Made by a program: the position numbers and the translations under genes. The notes under the pieces are model-generated. The model was not told the origin of the DNA, made no database searches, and saw only the letters and a program-made list of their open reading frames with translations. Positions 27,262 through 36,169 of a DNA stretch of 64,000 nucleotides are shown here, piece by piece. The stretch's first letter is position 1. Each line of letters begins with the position of its first letter. The stretch covers positions 1 to 64,000 of the forward strand of contig NZ_JAPDDP010000021.1 in assembly GCF_027587195.1 (NCBI RefSeq), in the 5' to 3' direction. The DNA comes from Solirubrobacter phytolaccae. GTDB taxonomy: Bacteria; Actinomycetota; Thermoleophilia; Solirubrobacterales; Solirubrobacteraceae.

Positions 27262-28134
27262 CTACTTCTTGCGCCCGTCCTTGGCCCCATAGACGCGCTC
27301 GAACGCGGCCTCGACCCGTGCGCGATCGCGAACGACCGTCGCGGTCGGGTGTGCGCCCTCGAGCGTCGTCAGTCGTGCGGCGGCGTCGCCTTCGAGCACC
27401 TCGTAGGTCTCCCAGCGGATCGAGGACGGTGCCTCGCCGGCGTCGCGGCCGGGGTCGCTCAGCTCGAGCGGCTTGCCGTCCTCGGCCGAGACCCACACCT
27501 TCCAGACGGGACGTCCGGCGTCCGGCTTCAGGGCGATCTCCCACGCGTCTTGCCCGTTGTGGCGGCCGCGGCCCGTGACCGTCAGGAACTGCTCCGTGAG
27601 CCCGAACCGGACCTTCTTGACGACCGGGTCGCCGACGATCGACTCCACGGGGTCGTCCTTGGTCGCCGGCTTGGGGGCCTTGTAGATCGTGTCGGTCGTC
27701 GGGTCGTACAGGCCGTCGCCCGCGGTCTCGTAGCGGATCGGGCCGTCGAGGATCTCGCGGCTGTTCGTCGGCGTGTCCGCGTCCTGCCAGCTCTCGCGCG
27801 TCGTCGTGCGCCCGTCCTGCGTCTCGACGCTGCGCACGTGCAGGACGGTGCCGTCCGGCGGGCTGAACCAGCGCAGCGCCTGCTCGATCGCGACCGCCGA
27901 GGACGGCCCACCGAGGTCGCCCGGGCCACCCGCGAACATCACCGTCGCCGCAGCGGCCAGCGTCGCTCCCGCAGTGGCGACGGGGATGACCACACGGCGG
28001 CCGACAGACCGGGAGGGCGTTTCAGGAAGACGCATGACCTGCGCCAAGAGATCCGCGTCGAACGCGTCCTCGTCGACGTCCGCGGCCTCCGGACGGCTCG
28101 CGCGCAGGCGGTGCTCGATCACAGGGTTTCCCAT
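27262..28134 (-). CDS. Membrane protein co-encoded with ECF sigma factor (CU044_5270-like)
   Basis: 290 residues. A short cytoplasmic N-terminus (residues 1-50) is followed by one membrane segment (VVIPVATAGATLAAAATVMF). The outside domain (ALRWFSPPDGTVLHVRSVET, YDPTTDTIYKAPKP) resembles the LolA/outer-membrane lipoprotein carrier fold seen in actinobacterial proteins encoded after ECF sigma genes. ATG 28134 overlaps the sigma gene by 16 bases. It probably acts as anti-sigma factor or signal receptor; that role is inferred from position only. Confidence 0.7.
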   Translation of the reverse strand: MGNPVIEHRLRASRPEAADVDEDAFDADLLAQVMRLPETPSRSVGRRVVIPVATAGATLAAAATVMFAGGPGDLGGPSSAVAIEQALRWFSPPDGTVLHVRSVETQDGRTTTRESWQDADTPTNSREILDGPIRYETAGDGLYDPTTDTIYKAPKPATKDDPVESIVGDPVVKKVRFGLTEQFLTVTGRGRHNGQDAWEIALKPDAGRPVWKVWVSAEDGKPLELSDPGRDAGEAPSSIRWETYEVLEGDAAARLTTLEGAHPTATVVRDRARVEAAFERVYGAKDGRKK

Positions 28135-28622
28135 CGGGGTTGCTCCTTGCTCGCAGTCGGGGTGAGGGCGGCGCGCAGCCGACGACGGGCTCGCGCCGAG
28201 CGCATGCGGAACGCCGCCGGGGTGATCCCGAGCGCGCGGGCGGCGTCCGCGCTCGAGAGGTCGAACCACGCGGTGAGCACGACCGCCTCTCGATCGAGCG
28301 GCGAGAGCGTGAGCAGCGCTTCACGCAGCTCGCCGTCGTCAATGCGGTCGGCCGGGTCGATGCCGACCACCTTCGGTTGCAGGTCCAGCAGCGCGTGCAA
28401 CGCCCCGGCGCGGCGGCCGCTGCGGCGGGTGTTGGCCAGAACGCGGCGCGTGACGCCGATCAGCCAGCCCAGCTCGGCGCCGCGGGGAATGTCCCGCTTG
28501 CGGCGCCAGGCGATCGCGTAGGCCTCGGCTACGGCGTCATCGGCGTCCTCGCGCGACGCCATCGAACGGGCATAGGCCAGCACCCGCGGATAGGTCGTCC
28601 GGTAGAGGTCTTCGAAGTCCAC
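28119..28622 (-). CDS. ECF-type RNA polymerase sigma factor
   Basis: 167 residues from GTG 28622. Region 2 (DFEDLYRTTYPRVLAYARSM, DADDAVAEAYAIAWRR) and region 4 (LLTLSPLDREAVVLTAWFDL, ITPAAFRMRSARARRRL) are present, the core of a sigma-70 ECF factor. An upstream ATG at 28676 would add 18 residues lacking family similarity. It directs RNA polymerase to a small regulon, probably including its own gene. The divergent gap to the DUF1269 gene carries the 17-bp dyad at 28716. Confidence 0.9.
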   Translation of the reverse strand: MDFEDLYRTTYPRVLAYARSMASREDADDAVAEAYAIAWRRKRDIPRGAELGWLIGVTRRVLANTRRSGRRAGALHALLDLQPKVVGIDPADRIDDGELREALLTLSPLDREAVVLTAWFDLSSADAARALGITPAAFRMRSARARRRLRAALTPTASKEQPRWETL

Positions 28623-28715
28623 GCTGGGCAAGTGTCCAGCGTCCCGCAAACTGCAACCGCACCGATGGCCGGCCACGAGTTGCCGAGGGCCACGTCGAGT
28701 CGCTGCGCCCGTAGA

Positions 28716-28732
28716 TCATGCGGATCGGGTGA
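28716..28732. promoter_or_regulatory. 17-bp dyad TCAnnCG-N3-CGGGTGA, copy 1
   Basis: TCATGCGGATCGGGTGA, in the divergent region between the ECF sigma gene and a DUF1269 gene. It matches sites at 37125, 44215 and 47285. Confidence 0.45.
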
Positions 28733-28794
28733 TGCAGGGCGCCCGCGGACGCGGTTGGGTTGGAGGGGATCAGCCAGCGAGGAGGAGCCACGTC

Positions 28795-29292
28795 ATGAGC
28801 ACCCTGGTCGCCATCGCCTATCCCGACGTCGCCACCGCGGACGCGGTGCGGACGGAGTTGGTGCAGGCCACGAAGGAGAACCTGCTGGCGCTCGAGGACC
28901 TGGTGGTCGTTGAGCACCGGGGTGACGGGAAGGTCAAGCTGCGGCAGGGAGCGAGCCTGACCGGGGCCGGCGCGGCGGGCGGCGCGCTCTGGGGTGGCCT
29001 GATCGGGCTGCTGTTCCTCGCGCCCGTGATCGGGATGGCGCTCGGCGCCGCGACCGGCGCGGCCGCCGGCAAGGTCACGGACATCGGCGTGGACGACCAG
29101 TTCGTCAAGCAGCTCGGCGCGAAGCTCGGGCCGGGCGGCGCGGCGGTGATCGTGCTCGGCCGCGCCGGGGCGCCCGAGCGCGTGCTCGAGCGGATCGGGC
29201 GCTACGGCGGTGAGGTGATCCAGACCTCGCTGAGCCGCGAGGACGAGGCCCGCGTGCGCGACGCGCTCGGCGAGCCGGTTCCGGCGGCGTGA
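28795..29292 (+). CDS. DUF1269-family membrane-associated protein (copy 1)
   Basis: 165 residues. Starts MSTLVAIAYPDVATADAV; a central Gly/Ala-rich hydrophobic hairpin (GGALWGGLIGLLFLAPVIGM, then LGAATGAAAG) is flanked by alpha/beta segments. It ends GGEVIQTSLSREDEARVRDA. This is the DUF1269 pattern, of unknown function and often associated with stress and envelope genes. ATG 28795 has GCGAGGAGGAG upstream. The stop overlaps the ATG of the Ppx gene. The protein at 37225 is a close paralogue; the one at 36166 is more distant. Confidence 0.88.
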   Translation: MSTLVAIAYPDVATADAVRTELVQATKENLLALEDLVVVEHRGDGKVKLRQGASLTGAGAAGGALWGGLIGLLFLAPVIGMALGAATGAAAGKVTDIGVDDQFVKQLGAKLGPGGAAVIVLGRAGAPERVLERIGRYGGEVIQTSLSREDEARVRDALGEPVPAA

Positions 29293-30776
29293 TGGCGGTG
29301 CCGGCGGAGATCGTCCCGCGCTGGGAGTGGCGCAGCTTCGGGGAGCGCTTCGGCGCCGCCGAGGCCGCACTCACCGCGCGGACGCCGGAGCGGGTGCACG
29401 AGACGGACGAGCTGTACCTGCTCTCGCCGGAGAGCGACGCGTCGGTGAAGGTGCGCGACGCGCTGATGGACGTCAAGCAGCTCGAGGGCGTCAACGCGGA
29501 CGGGCTCGAGCAGTGGCGGCCGGTGATGAAGGCGGCGTTCCCGCTCGCCCCGACCGACGTGCGGTCGGTGCTGCAGGCGCTCCACGCCCCGGCTCCCCCG
29601 CCCGGTCCGCCCGCGTACGCGCTCGCCGACCTCGCCCGGCTCGCGCTCGCGGCGCCGGTCCACAAGCGGCGGGCCCACTATCGGCTTGACGGCTGCCTGG
29701 CCGAGCTGAGCGAGCTTCGCGTCGGTGAGCACTCGACGCGCACGATCGTGATCGAGGGCGAGGACCCGCGGCGCGTGATCGCGGCGGTGCGCAAGCTCGG
29801 CCTCGCCGGACGCCGGAACGTGTCGGTCGCGCGCGGGATCAAGGCGCTGCTCGGCGTCGGCGCGCACCGGTACGCGGTGATCGACGTCGGCACGAACTCG
29901 GTCAAGCTCCACGTCGCGGAGCGCTCCGCGGATGGCGAGTGGCACGCGCTCGCGGACCGCGCGGAGGTGACGCGGCTCGGTGAGGGCCTGCACGAGTCCG
30001 GTCGGCTGGGTGCGGAGCCGATCCGCCGCACGACCGACGCGATCACCGAGCTCGCCGAGGCGGCGCGGGCGCTCGGCGCGACGGAGATCGCCGCCGTCGG
30101 CACCGCGGGGCTGCGGCTCGCGCCCAACACGTCCGAGCTGATGGCGTCGGTGCACGCCGCCAGCGGCGTGATCGTGGAGGTGATCCCCGGCGAGGAGGAG
30201 GCGCGGCTCGCGTTCCTGGCCGCGACGGAAGGGCTCGGCCTCGGCCGGCAGTCGCTCGTGGTCTTCGACACCGGCGGCGGGAGCTCGCAGTTCACGATCG
30301 GTGCCGGTGGCCACGTCGCGGAGCAGTTCAGCGTCGACGTCGGCTCGGTGCGGTTGACCGAGCGCTTCGACCTGGACGAGGCGGTGTCGCGGGACGTCGT
30401 CGCGGCGGCGTGCGTCGCGGTCGCGGGTGATCTGGAGCGGCTCGCCGGCCGCCCCGCGGCGCCCGCGGTGATCGGCATGGGTGGCGCGGTGACGAACTTG
30501 GTCGCGATCGAGCTCGCGCTCGCGTCCTACGACCCCGACGCCGTCCAGGGCAGCGTCCTGCGCCGCGCGGACATCGCCGCCCAGATCGAACGCCTCCGCC
30601 GGATGAACGCGCAGGAGCGCCGGTCGATCGTCGGCCTCCAGCCCGCCCGCGCCGAGGTCATCCTGGCCGGCGCCTGCATCGTCCAGACCGTGCTCGACGT
30701 GCTCGGCGCCGAAGCGCTGACCGTGAGCGACCGCGCGCTGCGGCACGGCCTGATCGCGGACCGGTTCGCGCCCTGA
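29292..30776 (+). CDS. Exopolyphosphatase/GppA-family protein with N-terminal CYTH-like domain
   Basis: 494 residues. Residues from about 196 are Ppx/GppA: YAVIDVGTNSVKLHV, GTAGLRLAPN, IPGEEEARLAF, FDTGGGSSQF and IGMGGAVTNL, the ASKHA phosphate-binding loops. These enzymes release phosphate from polyphosphate or pppGpp. The first 190 residues resemble a CYTH / triphosphate-tunnel domain: RWEWRSFGERF, TDELYLLSPESDASVKVRD, LMDVKQLEGV and RTIVIEGEDP. The usual ExExK is not clear. It follows DUF1269 with a TGATG overlap. The length is near that of two-domain Ppx, but the extra domain is at the front. Confidence 0.85.
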   Translation: MAVPAEIVPRWEWRSFGERFGAAEAALTARTPERVHETDELYLLSPESDASVKVRDALMDVKQLEGVNADGLEQWRPVMKAAFPLAPTDVRSVLQALHAPAPPPGPPAYALADLARLALAAPVHKRRAHYRLDGCLAELSELRVGEHSTRTIVIEGEDPRRVIAAVRKLGLAGRRNVSVARGIKALLGVGAHRYAVIDVGTNSVKLHVAERSADGEWHALADRAEVTRLGEGLHESGRLGAEPIRRTTDAITELAEAARALGATEIAAVGTAGLRLAPNTSELMASVHAASGVIVEVIPGEEEARLAFLAATEGLGLGRQSLVVFDTGGGSSQFTIGAGGHVAEQFSVDVGSVRLTERFDLDEAVSRDVVAAACVAVAGDLERLAGRPAAPAVIGMGGAVTNLVAIELALASYDPDAVQGSVLRRADIAAQIERLRRMNAQERRSIVGLQPARAEVILAGACIVQTVLDVLGAEALTVSDRALRHGLIADRFAP

Positions 30777-30777
30777 G

Positions 30778-32637
30778 CTAGACCGACGCGTGCGCGTCGA
30801 GCGGCACGAGCCCGATGATGCGCGTGCCGCGTCCGGGCGCGCTGTCGATGCTCAGCGACCCGCCGACGGCCTCGAGCCGATCGCGCATGTTGCGCAGCCC
30901 GCTGCACGAGCGCAGCGTGCCGTCCAGCGACTCCACCGGCAGCCTGAACCCGGGGCCGTCGTCGCGCACCTCGAGCGCCAGCGTCCGGCGCTGCTCGAGC
31001 TGCACCCACACCGCGGTGGCCGTCGGCGCGTGCTTGATCGCGTTCTGCACCGCCTCCAGGCACGTGAAGTACACGGCGGTCTCGATCTCCATCGGCTGCC
31101 GGGTCAGCCCGATCGTCTGCAGGTGCAGCGGGACGGTCACGTCCGCCGCGAGGCTGCGCAGCGCCTCCTCGAGCCCACGGTCGCTGAGGATCGGTGGATA
31201 GACGCCGTGCGCGAGCGCCCGGAGCTCTTCGAGCGTGCGCTCGGCCTCCGTGCCGAGCTCGTGCAGCGCGTCGGCACCGCCCACGGGATCGGTGCGCAGG
31301 AGCTCTTCGGCGAGCGAGAGCCGGATCCGCAGCATCATCAGCCGCTGCTGGGCGCCGTCGTGGAGGTCACGTTCGATCCGGGCGCGCTCCAGGTCGGCCG
31401 CCTCGGCGATCCGGCGGCGCGACTGCTCGAGCTGGCGCAACGTCGCCGCGAGCCGGGTCGTGACCTCGTGATGGCGGACGGCCTCGCGCACGATGCCGCT
31501 GATCGCGCCCAGGAGCTCCTCGTCCCCACGGAGCCCGGGAGCGTGGACGAGCGCGACGACCGACACGCCGCTGTCGTCACGGATGATCGTCAGCTCGCGC
31601 CCGGCCGCCACCGGAAGCCGTCCCACGCGACGACCGCAGCTGTCGAGCCAGCGGACCGGACCGTCGGCGACCAGCACGTCGAGCGTCGGATCGCACAGCG
31701 CCGTCCGCAGCACGTCGCGCAGGCGGCCGGCGTCCACCCCGTCGCTCAGCTGGCCGGTCAGCCGCGCGAGCACGTCCCCGACCAGCAGCCGCCGGCGCAC
31801 GAGACCGACCCAGAACGCCGCGGCCAGCCCGGCGACGCACAGCCCCCACAGGAGCCCGAGCGTCTCGACCGCCGGTGCGGAGGGATCGGAGCGGCGCACC
31901 ACAAGGAACGCCGCCAGCAGCCCGACGGACGCGCCGCTCGCCAGCAGCACCGGCAGCAGGGTGCGCCGCCGCAGCGGCGTCGCGGCCCGCCAGCGCCACG
32001 CCATCGACCCGACCACCGCGGCGAACAGCAGGATCGCGAACAGCTCGCGCAGCGGCTGCACGACGGACTCCATGAACGCCGGTTCGCTGTCCAGCACCAG
32101 GAACGCGTTCGGCGGGCAGTCCTGGAGGCACGTCGCCCACGGCGTGTGCTCGGGGTAGTGCTCGACGAAGAGGGCCGATCCGATGTAGCCGAGCACGAGC
32201 AGCCCGTTCAACGCGCGGAACAGCGTGCGGTCGACCCCGCGCGTGACCCGTCCCGAGGGGAAGGCCGTCATCAGGAAGATCAGGCTCGGGAACACGAGCC
32301 ACGCCGCGACGCGGCCGACGCTGTAGGGGAGGCTGGCCTCGGACTCGCCGAGCGCCGTCAGCGACCACGCGAAGCCGGTGGCGATCAGCGCGAGGCCGAA
32401 GCGCACGTTCTCCGGCACCTGGATCGCGTACAGGCCCGCCGCGATCGGCACGGAGATCACCAGCAGCTCGATCGTCCCGCGCCCGACCGCCTCGTCCGCC
32501 GGGACGGAGCGCACGATGAACGTCACCGACACCGCGCAGACCGCCGCGCCGATGAGCCCGATCGTCGCCGCGAGACGGCGATGCAGGGTCGATGTCGTCG
32601 GCGCCGGACCGCGCTCGGCCGGCAGCAGCGCGCTCAC
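30778..32637 (-). CDS. Membrane sensor histidine kinase (NarL/LiaS-type)
   Basis: About 619 residues from GTG 32637. The N-terminal half has about eight membrane segments. A divergent sensor region comes next, then the HisKA_3 dimerisation segment with phospho-His in RIERDLHDGAQQRLMMLRIR, and an HATPase_c domain with N box EAVQNAIKHA and G boxes VRDDGPGF and GLRNMRDR. It pairs with LuxR-type response regulators, and one (33215) is encoded close by. The open frame continues upstream to 32799, but that part overlaps the divergent receiver gene region and looks non-coding. Confidence 0.88.
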   Translation of the reverse strand: MSALLPAERGPAPTTSTLHRRLAATIGLIGAAVCAVSVTFIVRSVPADEAVGRGTIELLVISVPIAAGLYAIQVPENVRFGLALIATGFAWSLTALGESEASLPYSVGRVAAWLVFPSLIFLMTAFPSGRVTRGVDRTLFRALNGLLVLGYIGSALFVEHYPEHTPWATCLQDCPPNAFLVLDSEPAFMESVVQPLRELFAILLFAAVVGSMAWRWRAATPLRRRTLLPVLLASGASVGLLAAFLVVRRSDPSAPAVETLGLLWGLCVAGLAAAFWVGLVRRRLLVGDVLARLTGQLSDGVDAGRLRDVLRTALCDPTLDVLVADGPVRWLDSCGRRVGRLPVAAGRELTIIRDDSGVSVVALVHAPGLRGDEELLGAISGIVREAVRHHEVTTRLAATLRQLEQSRRRIAEAADLERARIERDLHDGAQQRLMMLRIRLSLAEELLRTDPVGGADALHELGTEAERTLEELRALAHGVYPPILSDRGLEEALRSLAADVTVPLHLQTIGLTRQPMEIETAVYFTCLEAVQNAIKHAPTATAVWVQLEQRRTLALEVRDDGPGFRLPVESLDGTLRSCSGLRNMRDRLEAVGGSLSIDSAPGRGTRIIGLVPLDAHASV

Positions 32638-32819
32638 CTCACGTCTCGCCCGAGGCGATCGAACCCATGGGATGAACGGTCCCGCTGGGCGGGACGACGC
32701 CGCCTCGCCCGCGGCGGATGATCTCGCCACTCGGGGAAGCTCCTTCGTGCGTGCATCAGGCGCCTGCCGTGCAGGCCTCCTTGCCCGGGCCGCCGGCACC
32801 CGGGACGCTGCTCGCAGCC

Positions 32820-33212
32820 ATGGCCAGCTCCGAAGCGCAGCCGCCCGTCCGGGTCGTCGCCGTCGACGACCTGCCCGCGTTCCGGGCGACGGCCGCGGCG
32901 CTGATCGCCTCGACGCCCGGGTTCGAGCTCGTCGGCACCTCGGCGGACGGCGAGTCCGCGCTGCGGCTCGTACGCGAGACCGACCCCGATCTCGTCCTCG
33001 TCGACGTCCGCATGCCGGGGATCGACGGCGTCGCCGTCGCGACGCGGCTGCTGGCCGGCGACCCGACGCGGGTCGTCGTGCTCGCGTCGACGCTGGACCA
33101 GGCGTCGTTGTCGCGCGTCGCTCGTGGCTGCGGCGCCGCGGCCGTGATCTGCAAGCACTGGTTGACGCCGCGCCTGCTGCACGGCCTCTGGGTCGCGCAC
33201 CGGCGCCGCTGA
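32820..33212 (+). CDS. Stand-alone response-regulator receiver domain
   Basis: 130 residues. REC fold only: acidic pair in VVAVDDLPAF, phospho-acceptor Asp in LVLVDVRMPGIDGV, Ser/Thr in VVVLASTLD and Lys in AVICKHW. There is no output domain. It is encoded between the kinase (divergent) and the NarL-type regulator (convergent), so it may be a phosphate sink or relay for the same kinase. Start ATG 32820; the frame upstream is Pro-rich and unlike a receiver. Confidence 0.8.
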   Translation: MASSEAQPPVRVVAVDDLPAFRATAAALIASTPGFELVGTSADGESALRLVRETDPDLVLVDVRMPGIDGVAVATRLLAGDPTRVVVLASTLDQASLSRVARGCGAAAVICKHWLTPRLLHGLWVAHRRR

Positions 33213-33214
33213 CG

Positions 33215-33898
33215 CTACGGGACGCGGCTCACGCTGCCCGACTCCGACAGGAGCATGAGCGCCGCCTTGACGCGCTTGCTGACGTCCTCGGCGTTCGCGA
33301 GGCCGAGCTTCAGAAAGATCGCGTTGATGTGCTTCTCGACCGCGCGCTTGGTCAGGAACAGCTCCTCCGCGATCGCCATGTTGCTCTTGCCGCGCGCGAT
33401 CTCGACCAGCACCTCGCGCTCGCGTACCGTGAGCTCGTTCAGCGGCGACCGCTCTGCCTGGCTGCGGGCCGCCACCAGCGCGTCCACGATCTTCGCGTCC
33501 ACCAGCGAACCACCGGCGGCGACCGCGTGGATCGCGGCCGTCAGCTCCGCCCGGTTGTGCACACGCTCCTTCAGCAGGTAGGCCCGGCGGGCCGAGCCGC
33601 CGTCCAGTAGCGCCAGCGCGTAGATCGGGTCGGCGTACTGACTGAGCACGACCACCCCCGTCTCCGGGAACCGCTCGCGCAGCTCGGCGGCGAGGCGGAT
33701 GCCCTCGTCGGTGTTCGTCGGCGGCATCCGGATGTCCGTGACGACGACATCCGGGCGCTCGCGGTCGCACGCCTCGCGCAGCGACTCGAGATCCCCCACC
33801 GCGGCGACGACCTCGACGTCGGGATCGATGTCGAGCAGTTGCTTGACACCCTCGCGAACCAGCAGGTTGTCCTCGCCGAGCACCACCCGGATCGGCAT
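33215..33898 (-). CDS. NarL/LuxR-type response regulator
   Basis: 227 residues. Receiver domain with GEDNLLVREGV, phospho-Asp in VVVTDIRMPP and K in YLLKERV, then a LuxR helix-turn-helix (LTVREREVLVEIARGKSNMA, then LTKRAVEKHINAIFLKLGL). It is the probable DNA-binding partner of the histidine kinase at 30778. Its start is back to back with the MalT-like gene. Targets unknown. Confidence 0.92.
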   Translation of the reverse strand: MPIRVVLGEDNLLVREGVKQLLDIDPDVEVVAAVGDLESLREACDRERPDVVVTDIRMPPTNTDEGIRLAAELRERFPETGVVVLSQYADPIYALALLDGGSARRAYLLKERVHNRAELTAAIHAVAAGGSLVDAKIVDALVAARSQAERSPLNELTVREREVLVEIARGKSNMAIAEELFLTKRAVEKHINAIFLKLGLANAEDVSKRVKAALMLLSESGSVSRVP

Positions 33899-34066
33899 GG
33901 GCCGGACCCTACACGCCAGTTGGCGCGTTGCCGCGTTTCGTCAACCTTGGCCGCGATCCGGTCGAATCGGCCCACCACACCGGCGGAGGTGGTGCCTACG
34001 CCCGTGCCGGTCGGCGGGCGAGCGCCCTTGGCCGTCGGGGGCAGCTGGACGGATGCTGCTGGAGCC

Positions 34067-36169
34067 GTGTCCGCCTCCACGCTGACCCTGGTCGAGCCGC
34101 TCGCCCTCCCCGCCGCCGGGTTACCGGCGAGTGCGGTGCCGCGCACGCGGCTGGTGCGTCAGCTGACCACGACCGACGCGCCGATCGTCCTCGTCGTCGC
34201 CCCGGCGGGCTACGGCAAGACGACGCTGCTCGAGGAGTGGGCGGCGCGGGACCCACGTCCGTTCACCTGGCTCGCGTGCCCCGGCGACCACGCGGTGGAC
34301 GCGGTGCAGCGCCGGCTCGAGGGCGTCATCCGCTCGCCGGCGGCCCAGGTCGTCGTCGTCGACGACACGCGCCTGACCTCCCCCGCGCGCACGCAGGCGC
34401 TGCTCAACACGGCCTGCCGGCTTCCCCGCGGCAGCCGGTTGGTCCTCGCGTCGCGTGCACGCCCGCCCGGTGCGCTCGGGCGGCTGCGCGCGCGGCGGCT
34501 GCTGCTCGAGCTCGGAGCCCCGGAGCTCGCGCTCACCCCGCTCGAAGCCGCGCGGCTCGTCGAGACGGCCGGACTGCGGCTGGATCGCCACCGGCTCGGA
34601 CGGCTGCTCGCCCGCACCGGCGGCTGGCCCGTGATGGTCGACCTGGCCACGGCGGCGGTCGCCGGAGCCACGGATCAGGACGCGGCGATCATGGCCTTCG
34701 GCGGCGCCGACCGCGCGGTCGCCGAGCTGCTGCGCGACGAGGTGCTCGCCCCGCTCACCCCGGTCGAGCGCGCCTTCGTGCGGCGGACCTCGATCATCGG
34801 CCGGCTGACCGCGGGCGCCTGCGACGCCGTCCTCGACGGGCACGGCTCCGGCGCGACGCTGGAGCGGCTCGCGCGCTCCGGCGTCCCGATCGAGCCGCTG
34901 GACCGCACGGACCTCGCCTTCCGCTGGAACCCGCTGCTCGCGCAGATGCTCCGGGCCGAGCTCTGCGTCCACGAGCCGGAGCGGGTGGGCGTGCTGCACC
35001 GCCGCGCGGCGCGCTGGTTCACGCGCGAGCGCGAGCCGAGCCTCGCCATCCGCCACGCCGTCGCCTGCGGTGACACGCGGCTCGCCGGACGCATCGCCTG
35101 GGCGCACGCGCCGCGGCTGGCGGCGAACGGACGCGTCGAGCCGCTCGGCGAATGGCTCGGCGCCGTCCGGGGCTCCGCCGTGTCCGACGACGCGGGCCTC
35201 GCCTTGACCGCAACGGTCCACCACCTGCTCACGGGCCGGCGCCGGGCGGCGTGCGCCGCGGTCGCCGTCGCCGAGCACCGGCTGCAGACGGACCGGCTCG
35301 CCGGCGGCCACGCGGCGGTCGCGCTGCTGCGCGCGTGCCTCGCTCCGTCCGGCCTCGCGGCGGCCGCGCAGGACGCCGCCCACGCCCGTGCGCTGCTGCC
35401 CGCGGACAGCCCCTGGCATGCGCTCGCGCTCCTGATCCTCGGGATCGCCGCGCACCTGGACGGGGATGTCGAAGGCGCGGTCGTGTGCCTCGACGAGGCC
35501 GCGGGCCGCGCGACCGGTCACGTCGCGACGGTCGCGGCCACCGCGCATGCGCAGCTCGCGCTGGTCGCGGCGGAGATCGAGGACTGGGACGAGGCCGCCC
35601 ATCACGCGCTCGAGGCCCGCACGACGCTCCCGCCCACCGGACCGGAGGCGATCCACGCGTTCGTGGCCGCGACCTCCGCCGTCGTCGCCGCCCACCGCGG
35701 CGAGATCGCGCAGGCCCGGCACGACGCTGGAGAAGCCGACCGGCTGCTGGCGTCGCGCGCCGACTTCCCGCCGTGGCTCGTGTGCGAGGCCCACGTCTGG
35801 CTCGCCCGCGCCGCGATCCGCCTCAGCGACGGCCCGACGGCGCGTCGGCTGCTGGCGCGCGCGGCGCGGCTGGCCCCCACGGGCGGGGAGGCGGACGGGT
35901 TCTCGCGGTGGATCCACGACGGCTGGGAACGTGCGGACGCGTTCGCGGAGAGCGCCACGGGCGACGGCCCCGCGCTGACCAACGCCGAGCTGCGGATCCT
36001 GCGGCTGCTCCCGAGCCACCTGTCGTTCCGGGAGATCGGCGAGCGCCTGCACGTCTCCACCAACACGGTCAAGACGCAGGCGCTGGCCGTGTACCGCAAG
36101 CTCGACGTGTCGTGTCGCTCGGACGCGGTCGAGCGCGGCCGCCAGGCCGGCTTGGTCGGCGACACATGA
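34067..36169 (+). CDS. MalT-type LuxR-family transcriptional activator
   Basis: About 700 residues. The N-terminus VPRTRLVRQL precedes a STAND-type P-loop VVAPAGYGKTTLLEEWAARD, as in MalT. Next come Walker B-like VVVVDDTRL, a helical TPR-rich middle, and a C-terminal LuxR helix-turn-helix (LTNAELRILRLLPSHLSFRE, then VSTNTVKTQALAVYRKL). Start is uncertain: GTG 34067 gives a MalT-like N-terminus, while GTG 33989, 33992 or 34004 are possible. The stop overlaps the next DUF1269 gene (ATGA), an unusual partner for such a regulator, suggesting that it senses envelope state. Confidence 0.85.
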   Translation: MSASTLTLVEPLALPAAGLPASAVPRTRLVRQLTTTDAPIVLVVAPAGYGKTTLLEEWAARDPRPFTWLACPGDHAVDAVQRRLEGVIRSPAAQVVVVDDTRLTSPARTQALLNTACRLPRGSRLVLASRARPPGALGRLRARRLLLELGAPELALTPLEAARLVETAGLRLDRHRLGRLLARTGGWPVMVDLATAAVAGATDQDAAIMAFGGADRAVAELLRDEVLAPLTPVERAFVRRTSIIGRLTAGACDAVLDGHGSGATLERLARSGVPIEPLDRTDLAFRWNPLLAQMLRAELCVHEPERVGVLHRRAARWFTREREPSLAIRHAVACGDTRLAGRIAWAHAPRLAANGRVEPLGEWLGAVRGSAVSDDAGLALTATVHHLLTGRRRAACAAVAVAEHRLQTDRLAGGHAAVALLRACLAPSGLAAAAQDAAHARALLPADSPWHALALLILGIAAHLDGDVEGAVVCLDEAAGRATGHVATVAATAHAQLALVAAEIEDWDEAAHHALEARTTLPPTGPEAIHAFVAATSAVVAAHRGEIAQARHDAGEADRLLASRADFPPWLVCEAHVWLARAAIRLSDGPTARRLLARAARLAPTGGEADGFSRWIHDGWERADAFAESATGDGPALTNAELRILRLLPSHLSFREIGERLHVSTNTVKTQALAVYRKLDVSCRSDAVERGRQAGLVGDT

